Shown in pieces: positions 1-4,634 of a stretch of 6,291 nucleotides of DNA. The position numbers were made by a program, and so were the translations under genes. Under the pieces are notes generated by a model. That model made no database searches. It saw nothing but the letters and a program-made list of their open reading frames with translations, and was not told where the DNA came from. The stretch is taken from the NCBI GenBank assembly GCA_946042285.1, contig CAMGDK010000086.1, positions 1 to 6,291 of the forward strand, given 5' to 3'. The stretch comes from an uncultured Clostridia bacterium (GTDB taxonomy: Bacteria; Bacillota; Clostridia; Oscillospirales; Acutalibacteraceae). The stretch's first letter is position 1; every line of letters begins with the position of its first letter.

Positions 1-45
1 ACACCTAAGCCTTCGTCGGCAGCGTCAGATGTGTATAAGAGACAG
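1..45 (+). other. Illumina Nextera i5 adapter (sequencing artefact)
   Basis: This is library adapter, not genomic DNA. Bases 1-4 (acac) match the end of the P5 arm. Bases 5-12 (ctaagcct) sit exactly where the 8-base i5 index belongs and match, from memory, the standard S508 index. Bases 13-26 are the Read 1 primer part (tcgtcggcagcgtc). Bases 27-45 are the 19-base Tn5 mosaic end (agatgtgtataagagacag). The orientation means the genomic insert begins at base 46. The order of index, primer and mosaic end is exact, so chance similarity is not credible. Confidence 0.98.
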
Positions 46-70
46 GGCTTGCACTGCAAGCCCCTACGGG
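46..70 (+). repeat. Palindromic 'CCCCTACGGG' repeat, copy 1
   Basis: Nearly perfect hairpin: arms ggcttgca (46-53) and tgcaagcc (55-62) around a single central c, followed by cctacggg. The last adapter base (45, g) would extend the left arm to nine, but its genomic identity is unknown. The layout (nine-base arms, one central c, then CTACG) matches the copies at 2193-2218 and 2312-2337. The arm sequence differs from theirs in a way that keeps base pairing. It is probably a dispersed intergenic repeat. Confidence 0.65.
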
Positions 71-127
71 TAATTTTTATTATTCACATTCTTTGGCGTG
101 GTTCAGACCACTTTATCGACAGTCTGG

Positions 128-163
128 GACGGTAGCAGGAAATCCGCTACCGTCTTGTTTTTT
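128..163 (+). terminator. Rho-independent terminator of a gene left of the window
   Basis: Nine-bp stem gacggtagc (128-136) / gctaccgtc (146-154). Inner GGA/TCC bases can extend the stem. It is followed on the plus strand by ttgtttttt (155-163). There is no T tract on the minus strand, so it reads rightward and should end a plus-strand gene missing from this contig. It faces the convergent LRR gene. A smaller hairpin, gtggt (98-102) / accac (107-111), lies just before it. No coding sequence is recognisable in 71-127. Confidence 0.8.
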
Positions 164-181
164 GAATATTTGATTTTGCTG

Positions 182-2125
182 TTATTTCTTTGTTGTAACA
201 GTCTTAACCTTTGACCATGAGGAATATGTCTTAACTGTCTTGCCGCCGACTTTTGTATTCTTGTATGAGCGAACTCTTACATAATACTTTTTGTTAGCCT
301 TTAGCTTTTTGATTGTTGCTGAGGCTGTATTCTTCTTGATTGTAACGGTCTTTGTATTCTTCTTGAACTTTTTATCTGTTGAATACTGAATTTGATAGCC
401 GTTAACACCCGTAAGCTTCTTCCATGTAGCCTTAAAGGATTTCTTGCCCTTTGTAAGCTTTTTGATGGATGTTGCCTTCGGATTTGCTGTTGTTGCTTCA
501 GCAGCTGTTACTGTTGTAGATGTAGTAATTTCTGCCTGAGTAGTATTTGTCTCCTGTGCCTGAGTTGTAGGCTGATTTGTTGCAGGAGCCTGTGTTGTCG
601 GCTGAGTTGTTGTAGGAGTCTGAGTAGTCGGAGCCTGTGTAGTCGGCTGCGACGGTGTAGTCGGCTGAGTTGGTGTAGTCGGCTGAGTTGGAGTAGGAGT
701 AGGAGTAGGTGTAGGAGTAGGTGTTGGTGTAGGAGTAGGAGTAGGTGTAGGAGTAGGTGTTGGTGTAGGTGTTGGTGTTGGTGTAGGTGTTGGTGTTGGT
801 GTAGGATCAGTAGGTGTCGGTGGTTGATTAGATGGTTCATTGAAATGTATTGTTGCATTAGTCAATGATTCGTTATTGAAACCGATGCTGATACTGTTCC
901 ATTCCTCCTGTACTCCTGAATAGTAAACATCTGTTAAGCTGCTGCAATTATAAAATGCATAATAACCTATGCTTGTTACACTGTTTGGTATTGTTACACT
1001 TGTTAAGCTGCTGCAATTACAAAATGCCCAAATACTTATACTTGTTACACTATTAGGTATTGTTATGCTTGTTAAGCCGGTGCAATATTCAAATGCACCA
1101 ACAACAATACTTGTTACGCTGTTTGGTATTGTTACACTTGTTAAGCTGCTGCAATCATAAAATGCATAACCACCTATGCTTGTTACACTGTTTGGTATTG
1201 TTACATTTGTTAAATTGCTGCTATTTCTAAATGCATTATCACCTATGCTTGTTACACTGTTTGGTATAGTATATGATTCTCTCGTGTTACCGTTAGGATA
1301 TTGAATTAACTCGGTTTTATCTTTGTTAAACAATACTCCGTCATGTGAAGTATAGTTTTGATTATTGCCATCGACACTTATTTCTGTTAAGCTGCTGCAA
1401 TCAGAAAATGCCATATATCCTATGCTTGTTACACTGTTTGGAATTGTTACACTTGTTAATCTGCTGCAATATTCAAATGCCCAACTACCTATGCTTGTTA
1501 CACTGTTTGGTATTGTTACATTTGTTAAATTGCTGCAATAAGCAAATGCACTTCTACCTATGCTTGTTACGCTGTTTGGTATTGTATATGATATTCTCGT
1601 GATGCCGGCAGGATATTGAATTAACTCGGTTTTATCTTTGTTAAACAACATGCCGTCTTGTGAAGTATAGTTTTGATTATTGCCATCGACAATTATTTCT
1701 GTTAGGCTGCTGCAACGTAAAAACGCAACATCAATACTTGTTACACTGCTTGGTATTGTTATACTTGTTAAGCTACTGCAATTATTAAATGCACCAACAT
1801 CAATACTTGTTACGCTGTTTGGTATTGTTACACTTGTTAAGCTGCTGCAATCATAAAATGCATAACCACCTATGCTTGTTACGCCGTTCTCAATTACAAT
1901 TGTTTTGATTGAAATACGATTTGAAAACCAAGGAGAATCGTCTTCAAAATAATACATAAATCCTGTGCCGGAAATAGTCAATAGTCCCGTTTCAGTATTG
2001 AGAGTATATGTGACATTCTCACCGCACGAGCCGGATAACTCCTCTGCAAATACTTTTAGATTTAACCCTGCTGTAATGCTGATGAGCATTACTATTGACA
2101 TAAATAAACTTAATGCTTTTTTCAT
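182..2125 (-). CDS. Secreted BspA-like leucine-rich-repeat protein with Pro-Thr stalk and C-terminal Fn3 domain
   Basis: 647 residues. A signal peptide (1-27, cleavage near VFA/EE) is followed by a short beta domain (about 30-70). Eleven LRR_5/BspA-type repeats then span 72-394, mostly 22-23 residues with the core LTSVTIPNSVTSIG..AF..C. Repeats 4 and 7 are enlarged to 59 residues by a VDGNNQNYTS...LFNKDKTELIQYP insertion. Residues 395-428 cap the solenoid. A stalk follows: (PT)20 at 441-480, then a Thr/Gln/Pro-rich linker to about 549. The C-terminus (550-647) is a lysine-rich Fn3-like domain (GYQIQYS, YYVRVRSY). There is no LPXTG motif, dockerin or SLH domain, so surface attachment is unexplained. 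BspA-family proteins commonly act in adhesion or host-protein binding; that role is inferred here. The start is the ATG preceded by AGGGGGA seven bases upstream. The gene is monocistronic, with its own promoter at 2156-2185. No minus-strand terminator with a T tract is visible after the stop. Confidence 0.93.
   Translation of the reverse strand: MKKALSLFMSIVMLISITAGLNLKVFAEELSGSCGENVTYTLNTETGLLTISGTGFMYYFEDDSPWFSNRISIKTIVIENGVTSIGGYAFYDCSSLTSVTIPNSVTSIDVGAFNNCSSLTSITIPSSVTSIDVAFLRCSSLTEIIVDGNNQNYTSQDGMLFNKDKTELIQYPAGITRISYTIPNSVTSIGRSAFAYCSNLTNVTIPNSVTSIGSWAFEYCSRLTSVTIPNSVTSIGYMAFSDCSSLTEISVDGNNQNYTSHDGVLFNKDKTELIQYPNGNTRESYTIPNSVTSIGDNAFRNSSNLTNVTIPNSVTSIGGYAFYDCSSLTSVTIPNSVTSIVVGAFEYCTGLTSITIPNSVTSISIWAFCNCSSLTSVTIPNSVTSIGYYAFYNCSSLTDVYYSGVQEEWNSISIGFNNESLTNATIHFNEPSNQPPTPTDPTPTPTPTPTPTPTPTPTPTPTPTPTPTPTPTPTPTPTPTQPTTPTQPTTPSQPTTQAPTTQTPTTTQPTTQAPATNQPTTQAQETNTTQAEITTSTTVTAAEATTANPKATSIKKLTKGKKSFKATWKKLTGVNGYQIQYSTDKKFKKNTKTVTIKKNTASATIKKLKANKKYYVRVRSYKNTKVGGKTVKTYSSWSKVKTVTTKK
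686..805 (-). repeat. Hexanucleotide tandem repeat encoding (Pro-Thr)20
   Basis: Twenty in-frame 6-base Pro-Thr units form the stalk of the LRR protein. In plus-strand register from 690 the units are three variants: A ggagta, B ggtgta, C ggtgtt. Their order is AAABACBAABACBCCBCCB, ending at 803. This contains an exact 36-bp tandem duplication (AABACB at 696-731 and 732-767), then an exact 18-bp one (CCB at 768-785 and 786-803). Unit gain or loss keeps frame, so stalk length could vary between strains. Confidence 0.95.
1082..1711 (-). repeat. Two tandem 315-bp super-repeats within the LRR gene
   Basis: Residues 139-243 (1397-1711) and 244-348 (1082-1396) are two 105-residue units with the same order. 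Each has one enlarged repeat containing VDGNNQNYTS and NKDKTELIQYP, then an SNLTNV repeat, then an S[R/S]LTSV repeat. Differences cluster at the variable ends of each LRR. This shows duplication of a three-repeat block rather than single-repeat growth alone. Confidence 0.9.
1091..1186 (-). repeat. 96-bp near-identical intragenic direct repeat, copy distal to the start codon
   Basis: Matches 1787-1882 with one mismatch (a1104 versus t1800) at an offset of 696 bp. It encodes residues 314-345. The single difference is nonsynonymous: Val341 here, Asp109 in the other copy. Confidence 0.92.
1787..1882 (-). repeat. 96-bp near-identical intragenic direct repeat, copy near the start codon
   Basis: Partner of 1091-1186, encoding residues 82-113. 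The match stops abruptly after 1882 (gccg here, actg in the partner) and loosens before 1787, so the block has sharp edges inside a more diverged repeat array. Confidence 0.92.
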
Positions 2126-2155
2126 GTATTGTTCCCCCTAAAATTTCATAACTCT

Positions 2156-2185
2156 ATACTATCATTGAATGGTATATTTTGTCAA
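2156..2185 (-). promoter_or_regulatory. Sigma-A-type promoter of the LRR gene
   Basis: On the minus strand, a consensus -35 TTGACA (2180-2185) is followed by an 18-base spacer and TAGTAT (2156-2161), with a TGA extended -10. The expected start is near 2149, giving a leader of about 24 bases. An imperfect inverted repeat (tatac 2155-2159 with gtata 2172-2176; catt 2163-2166 with aatg 2168-2171) lies over the -10 and spacer and could be an operator. Confidence 0.75.
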
Positions 2186-2192
2186 TAACAAA

Positions 2193-2218
2193 ACGGGCGA
2201 ACACTGTTCGCCCCTACG
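2193..2218 (+). repeat. Palindromic 'CCCCTACG' repeat, copy 2
   Basis: Contains the 19-base palindrome gggcgaacactgttcgccc (nine-bp arms, central c) followed by ctacg. All 26 bases recur exactly, inverted, at 2312-2337. It lies just upstream of the LRR promoter. Confidence 0.85.
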
Positions 2219-2311
2219 ATAAGTAGTATCATTTTACAATTCAAAGACATTACGACAAAGATGGCGAACGAACAAAAAATCAACCACGAGCCTCACAATT
2301 AACAGAAATCC

Positions 2312-2337
2312 CGTAGGGGCGAACAGTGTTCGCCCGT
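2312..2337 (-). repeat. Palindromic 'CCCCTACG' repeat, copy 3 (inverted)
   Basis: Exact reverse complement of 2193-2218, with internal palindrome gggcgaacagtgttcgccc on the plus strand. It lies just downstream of the tRNA terminator, so it is probably outside the mature transcripts. Confidence 0.85.
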
Positions 2338-2347
2338 CAATTCTTAT

Positions 2348-2382
2348 AAAAAAAGCAGACACTCTGCGAGCATCTGCTTTTT
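2348..2382 (-). terminator. Terminator after tRNA-Pro(GGG)
   Basis: On the minus strand AGCAGA (2373-2378) pairs with TCTGCT (2354-2359). The stem extends through flanking A/T pairs and runs into a T tract (2348-2354). It begins directly at the CCA end of the tRNA. The T run on the plus strand would let it work in both directions. Confidence 0.8.
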
Positions 2383-2458
2383 TGGTCGGAGTGACAAGAC
2401 TTGAACTTGCGGCCCCCAGACCCCCAGTCTGGTGCGCTACCACCTGCGCTACACCCCG
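2383..2458 (-). tRNA. tRNA-Pro (anticodon GGG)
   Basis: 76-nt cloverleaf on the minus strand. The acceptor CGGGGTG pairs with CACTCCG, followed by discriminator A and an encoded CCA (2383-2385). The D stem is GCGC/GCGC with GGTGGTA in the loop. The anticodon stem CCAGA/TCTGG carries loop CTGGGGG, putting GGG at 2423-2425. The variable loop is GGGCC, and the T stem GCAAG/CTTGT encloses TTCAAGT. The C1:G72 pair and A73 are typical of bacterial tRNA-Pro. It reads CCC and CCU codons. It lies downstream of the CGG tRNA with no clear promoter of its own. Confidence 0.95.
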
Positions 2459-2474
2459 ATTTTATCTTTTTAAC

Positions 2475-2503
2475 AAAAGAGAGCAGATATGAAATCTGCT
2501 CTC
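2475..2503 (-). terminator. Terminator-like hairpin between the two tRNA-Pro genes
   Basis: On the minus strand GAGAGCAGAT (2494-2503) pairs perfectly with ATCTGCTCTC (2479-2488) around a five-base loop. It is followed by TTTTGTT. It starts three bases after the CCA end of the CGG tRNA. The next tRNA begins only 16 bases beyond it, so it may be a partial terminator or a processing hairpin rather than a complete stop. Confidence 0.75.
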
Positions 2504-2505
2504 GA

Positions 2506-2582
2506 TGGTCGAGGTGACAAGATTCGAACTTGCGACCCCCACGTCCCGAACGTGGTGCTCTACCAAACTGAGCCACACCTCG
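2506..2582 (-). tRNA. tRNA-Pro (anticodon CGG)
   Basis: 77-nt cloverleaf on the minus strand. The acceptor CGAGGTG pairs with CACCTCG, with discriminator A and encoded CCA (2506-2508). The D stem is GCTC/GAGC with loop AGTTTGGTA. The anticodon stem CCACG/CGTGG carries loop TTCGGGA, with CGG at 2546-2548. The T stem GCAAG/CTTGT encloses TTCGAAT. The C1:G72 pair and A73 again fit proline identity. It reads CCG codons. It is the first gene after the promoter at 2603-2631, with about 14 bases of leader. Confidence 0.95.
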
Positions 2583-2602
2583 ATGAAAATTTCAGCACAT
2601 CT

Positions 2603-2631
2603 ATTATTACACAAATAAAATCATTTTTCAA
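2603..2631 (-). promoter_or_regulatory. Promoter of the tRNA-Pro genes
   Basis: On the minus strand TTGAAA (2626-2631) precedes TAATAAT (2603-2609) with 16-17 bases between, depending on register. One register has an extended TG. Its -35 lies 11 bases from the -35 of the rightward operon, so the two promoters are divergent and back to back. Confidence 0.65.
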
Positions 2632-2642
2632 GTATAAATTTT

Positions 2643-2672
2643 TTGACAAGCGTATTATTTTGATGATATAAT
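2643..2672 (+). promoter_or_regulatory. Consensus promoter of the dehydrogenase-lipoprotein operon
   Basis: Perfect TTGACA (2643-2648) and TATAAT (2667-2672), 18-base spacer, and TGA extended -10. The start is expected near 2679, leaving a leader of about 17 bases that is mostly the ribosome binding site aagga (2683-2687), eight bases before the ATG. Confidence 0.85.
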
Positions 2673-2695
2673 ATAAAAAAACAAGGATTTCAGCC

Positions 2696-3664
2696 ATGAA
2701 CATTACTTTTTTCTCAAATGTTACAAGTGAAAAAAAGGCTTTTGCCCACATTCCTCAGCTTTGTGAGCATGCGCTTCGCTTTTTCAGGCTTGACGAGGCA
2801 GACATGATGATGGCAGATGCAACCGACACTCAAATTTTAGTAGCAGATGCTATGGCGGTCGTCGGCGCTGATATTATCGACTCGATGCCTAACCTCGCTT
2901 TAATTCAATCCGAGGGTGTCGGCTATCAGGGGATAGACACGGCACACGCGTCGAAAAAAGGGATTGCCGTTTGCAATAACAAGGGTGTTAACGACACTGC
3001 CGTTGCAGAAAATACTCTGCTGTTGATGCTTTCGTGTCTTCGCTCGATTATCTCCGGCAATCAAAGCGTTTACGACGGCAGGCAGATTGATGTAAAAAAG
3101 GCTTCGTTCGGCAACATTAAGGAGTTGAGTCAATGCACGGTAGGGCTTGTTGGCTTTGGCGACATTGCAAGGATGACAGCTCGATTTTGCAACGCGCTCG
3201 GCGCAAGGGTTGTCTATACAAATCGCACTCGATACAATAATCTTGAGAGCGAATACAATGTTACATATATGGATTTAGACACGCTTTTGAGTGAGGCTGA
3301 TATTGTTTCGCTTCACCTTGCAGTGAATGACGACACCGTTGGGATTGCCGACAAATCATTTTTTGACAAAATGAAGCCGACATCGTATTTAATCAACACC
3401 GCACGCGGTGACCTTGTTAACAATAACGATTTGCTTAACGCTCTTTTGAGCGGTCAAATTGCAGGCGCAGGGCTTGATGTAATATCTCCCGAGCCTGTGA
3501 CGGCAGACAATGTACTGCTCGACGACAGGATTAAGGATAAGCTGGTGCTTACTCCTCACATTGCAGGCATAACAAGCCTTACGGTTGAGAAAATCTTTAG
3601 CTCGATTTATACAAATATTTGCCGCCTTATCAGCGGTGATGACTTAATGAACAGGGTGAATTAA
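2696..3664 (+). CDS. D-isomer specific 2-hydroxyacid dehydrogenase
   Basis: 322 residues, normal for the family, cytosolic. These enzymes reversibly reduce 2-oxoacids to D-2-hydroxyacids with NAD(P)H. An N-terminal catalytic half (1-100, ending NDTAVAENTLLLML) is followed by a Rossmann domain. Its glycine motif is GFGDIA (Gly153, Gly155, with Ala158 in the usual third-glycine place). The family triad is visible: Arg237 (NTARGDL), Glu266 (SPEP) and His288 (TPHIAG). The second Rossmann strand ends VVYTNRTR, with no aspartate and two arginines. This suggests NADPH rather than NADH, by analogy with glyoxylate/hydroxypyruvate reductases. The substrate cannot be read from sequence. It is the first gene of an operon, and its TAA directly abuts the ATG of the next gene, so translational coupling is likely. 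Confidence 0.9.
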   Translation: MNITFFSNVTSEKKAFAHIPQLCEHALRFFRLDEADMMMADATDTQILVADAMAVVGADIIDSMPNLALIQSEGVGYQGIDTAHASKKGIAVCNNKGVNDTAVAENTLLLMLSCLRSIISGNQSVYDGRQIDVKKASFGNIKELSQCTVGLVGFGDIARMTARFCNALGARVVYTNRTRYNNLESEYNVTYMDLDTLLSEADIVSLHLAVNDDTVGIADKSFFDKMKPTSYLINTARGDLVNNNDLLNALLSGQIAGAGLDVISPEPVTADNVLLDDRIKDKLVLTPHIAGITSLTVEKIFSSIYTNICRLISGDDLMNRVN

Positions 3665-4546
3665 ATGAAAAAATATACTGCTGCCGTAATTGCGGTGATG
3701 ATATGCGCGCTTTTTTGCTCGTGCGCAAAAAATGAATACAGCTTTAACAATAAAATTGACGGCGATAATAATATTGCGGTTGTGTCGTTCAACTGTGCAG
3801 CGCCGTGGGGTAATGTGCTGAAAAAAACAGGCTCTGCCTCGCGCGAAAAGCGCTTTGCGTCATATATGAATACGATTCATCCGGACTCGATAGGTACGCA
3901 GGAAATGAACTCCTCCTGGATGAAATCGCTCGAAAGGGATATGCCCGACTACGATAGCTACGGCGTTTCCCGCGGCGGTGACGACAACGAAAAAAAGAGC
4001 GAGATGAACACAATTTTTTGGCTCAGTGACAAGTATAATTGCATTGACAAGGGTACATTTTGGCTGTCGGAAACGCCTGAAACGCAGAGCCGCTACACCG
4101 GCGCAGGCTGTAACAGAGTATGCACCTTCGTTGTGCTTGAAAGCAGGGAAACAGGCGTAAAATATCTGCACGCTAACACTCATCTTGACAACGCATCAGA
4201 TGAGGCGAGGGCGTTCGGCGCAAGGGTTGTTATGCAAAAAATCGACGAGCTTTTAGACACATACGGCGATATTGCGGTTGTGCTTACAGGTGATTTTAAC
4301 GACACGATTGACAGTCCGCCGTACCTTGAAATCACAAGGGATTTGAGTGATACGATTAGCCTTACCGGCACGAAGGAAATCCACAGCACATACACGGATT
4401 GGGGAGAGCTTGCCGACGAGGCACTGCCGATAGATTTTATTTTTACAAATCGCGATGCAGTCGATTATCAAGTATTAAACGATACCTCAAACGGATTTGT
4501 TTCCGACCATTTTGGAGTGTATTCGGTTATCAGTGTAAGGCAATAA
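3665..4546 (+). CDS. Endonuclease/exonuclease/phosphatase-fold lipoprotein
   Basis: 293 residues. A lysine start and hydrophobic segment lead to a lipobox-like LFCSC, with Cys20 the likely lipidated residue. The lipobox is imperfect (Phe at -3), so export is probable but anchoring is less sure. The rest is an EEP (DNase I-like/exonuclease III) fold with its metal and catalytic residues in order: Asn43 (SFN), Glu80 (GTQEM), His173 (NTHLD), Asp210 and Asn212 (GDFND), Asp257 (IDFIF), and Asp281-His282 (SDHFGV). The enzyme should therefore be an active Mg-dependent phosphoesterase outside the membrane. The substrate may be nucleic acid, a phospholipid or a sugar phosphate; the sequence does not decide. 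The ribosome site agggtga (3653-3659) lies inside the end of the dehydrogenase gene. Confidence 0.87.
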   Translation: MKKYTAAVIAVMICALFCSCAKNEYSFNNKIDGDNNIAVVSFNCAAPWGNVLKKTGSASREKRFASYMNTIHPDSIGTQEMNSSWMKSLERDMPDYDSYGVSRGGDDNEKKSEMNTIFWLSDKYNCIDKGTFWLSETPETQSRYTGAGCNRVCTFVVLESRETGVKYLHANTHLDNASDEARAFGARVVMQKIDELLDTYGDIAVVLTGDFNDTIDSPPYLEITRDLSDTISLTGTKEIHSTYTDWGELADEALPIDFIFTNRDAVDYQVLNDTSNGFVSDHFGVYSVISVRQ

Positions 4547-4578
4547 TACGCATTGTATAATAATCATTCAAAATTCAT

Positions 4579-4632
4579 AAAAAATATTACAACAATGTAC
4601 AACTATGGACAGTCCATAGTTGTACATTGTTG
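4579..4632 (-). terminator. Perfect 43-nt palindrome acting as terminator between convergent genes
   Basis: Arms of 21 bases (4590-4610 and 4612-4632) are exact reverse complements around one central base, a4611. On the minus strand the hairpin begins two bases after the GH43 stop and runs into TAATATTTTTT (4579-4589), a good terminator layout. On the plus strand it is followed only by ctttaaat, so termination of the lipoprotein operon would be weaker. The stem is long and unusually perfect for a terminator. Confidence 0.8.
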
Positions 4633-4634
4633 CT

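Larger units (their letters stand above)
2193..2337. mobile_element. Possible 145-bp MITE-like unit with 26-bp terminal inverted repeats
   Basis: Exact 26-bp inverted repeats (2193-2218 and 2312-2337) bound 93 bases with no credible gene. Each end is itself a hairpin. No clear target-site duplication abuts the ends; gtcaat at 2181-2186 and 2336-2341 is not positioned symmetrically. It could equally be two independent insertions of a short palindromic repeat in opposite orientation. Confidence 0.35.

Noticed and set aside
392..868. A 158-codon plus-strand open frame, rich in Cys, Arg and Ser, opposite the Pro-Thr repeat.
   Set aside because: It is the antisense shadow of a low-complexity coding repeat; composition is artefactual, with no ribosome site or family resemblance.
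960..1890. Regular repeats of about 66-69 bp that resemble a CRISPR array or minisatellite.
   Set aside because: They translate in frame as LRR units on the minus strand; there are no unique spacers between conserved repeats and no cas genes.
2181..2341. Repeated gtcaat at 2181-2186 and 2336-2341 as a target-site duplication of the inverted-repeat unit.
   Set aside because: The left copy is seven bases away from the repeat edge and lies in a -35 box, while the right one overlaps the repeat end; the geometry does not fit.
2383..2582. Idea that the proline tRNAs are linked functionally to the neighbouring Pro-rich LRR gene.
   Set aside because: The stalk uses CCT and CCA. CCA needs a UGG anticodon not present here, and CGG reads CCG. 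The LRR gene also has its own promoter, so adjacency is probably chance.
2234..2671. Short open frames on both strands across the tRNA region, including one with a GGDKIRTCDP-like start.
   Set aside because: They run across tRNA genes and terminators; such peptides are well-known misannotations of antisense tRNA.
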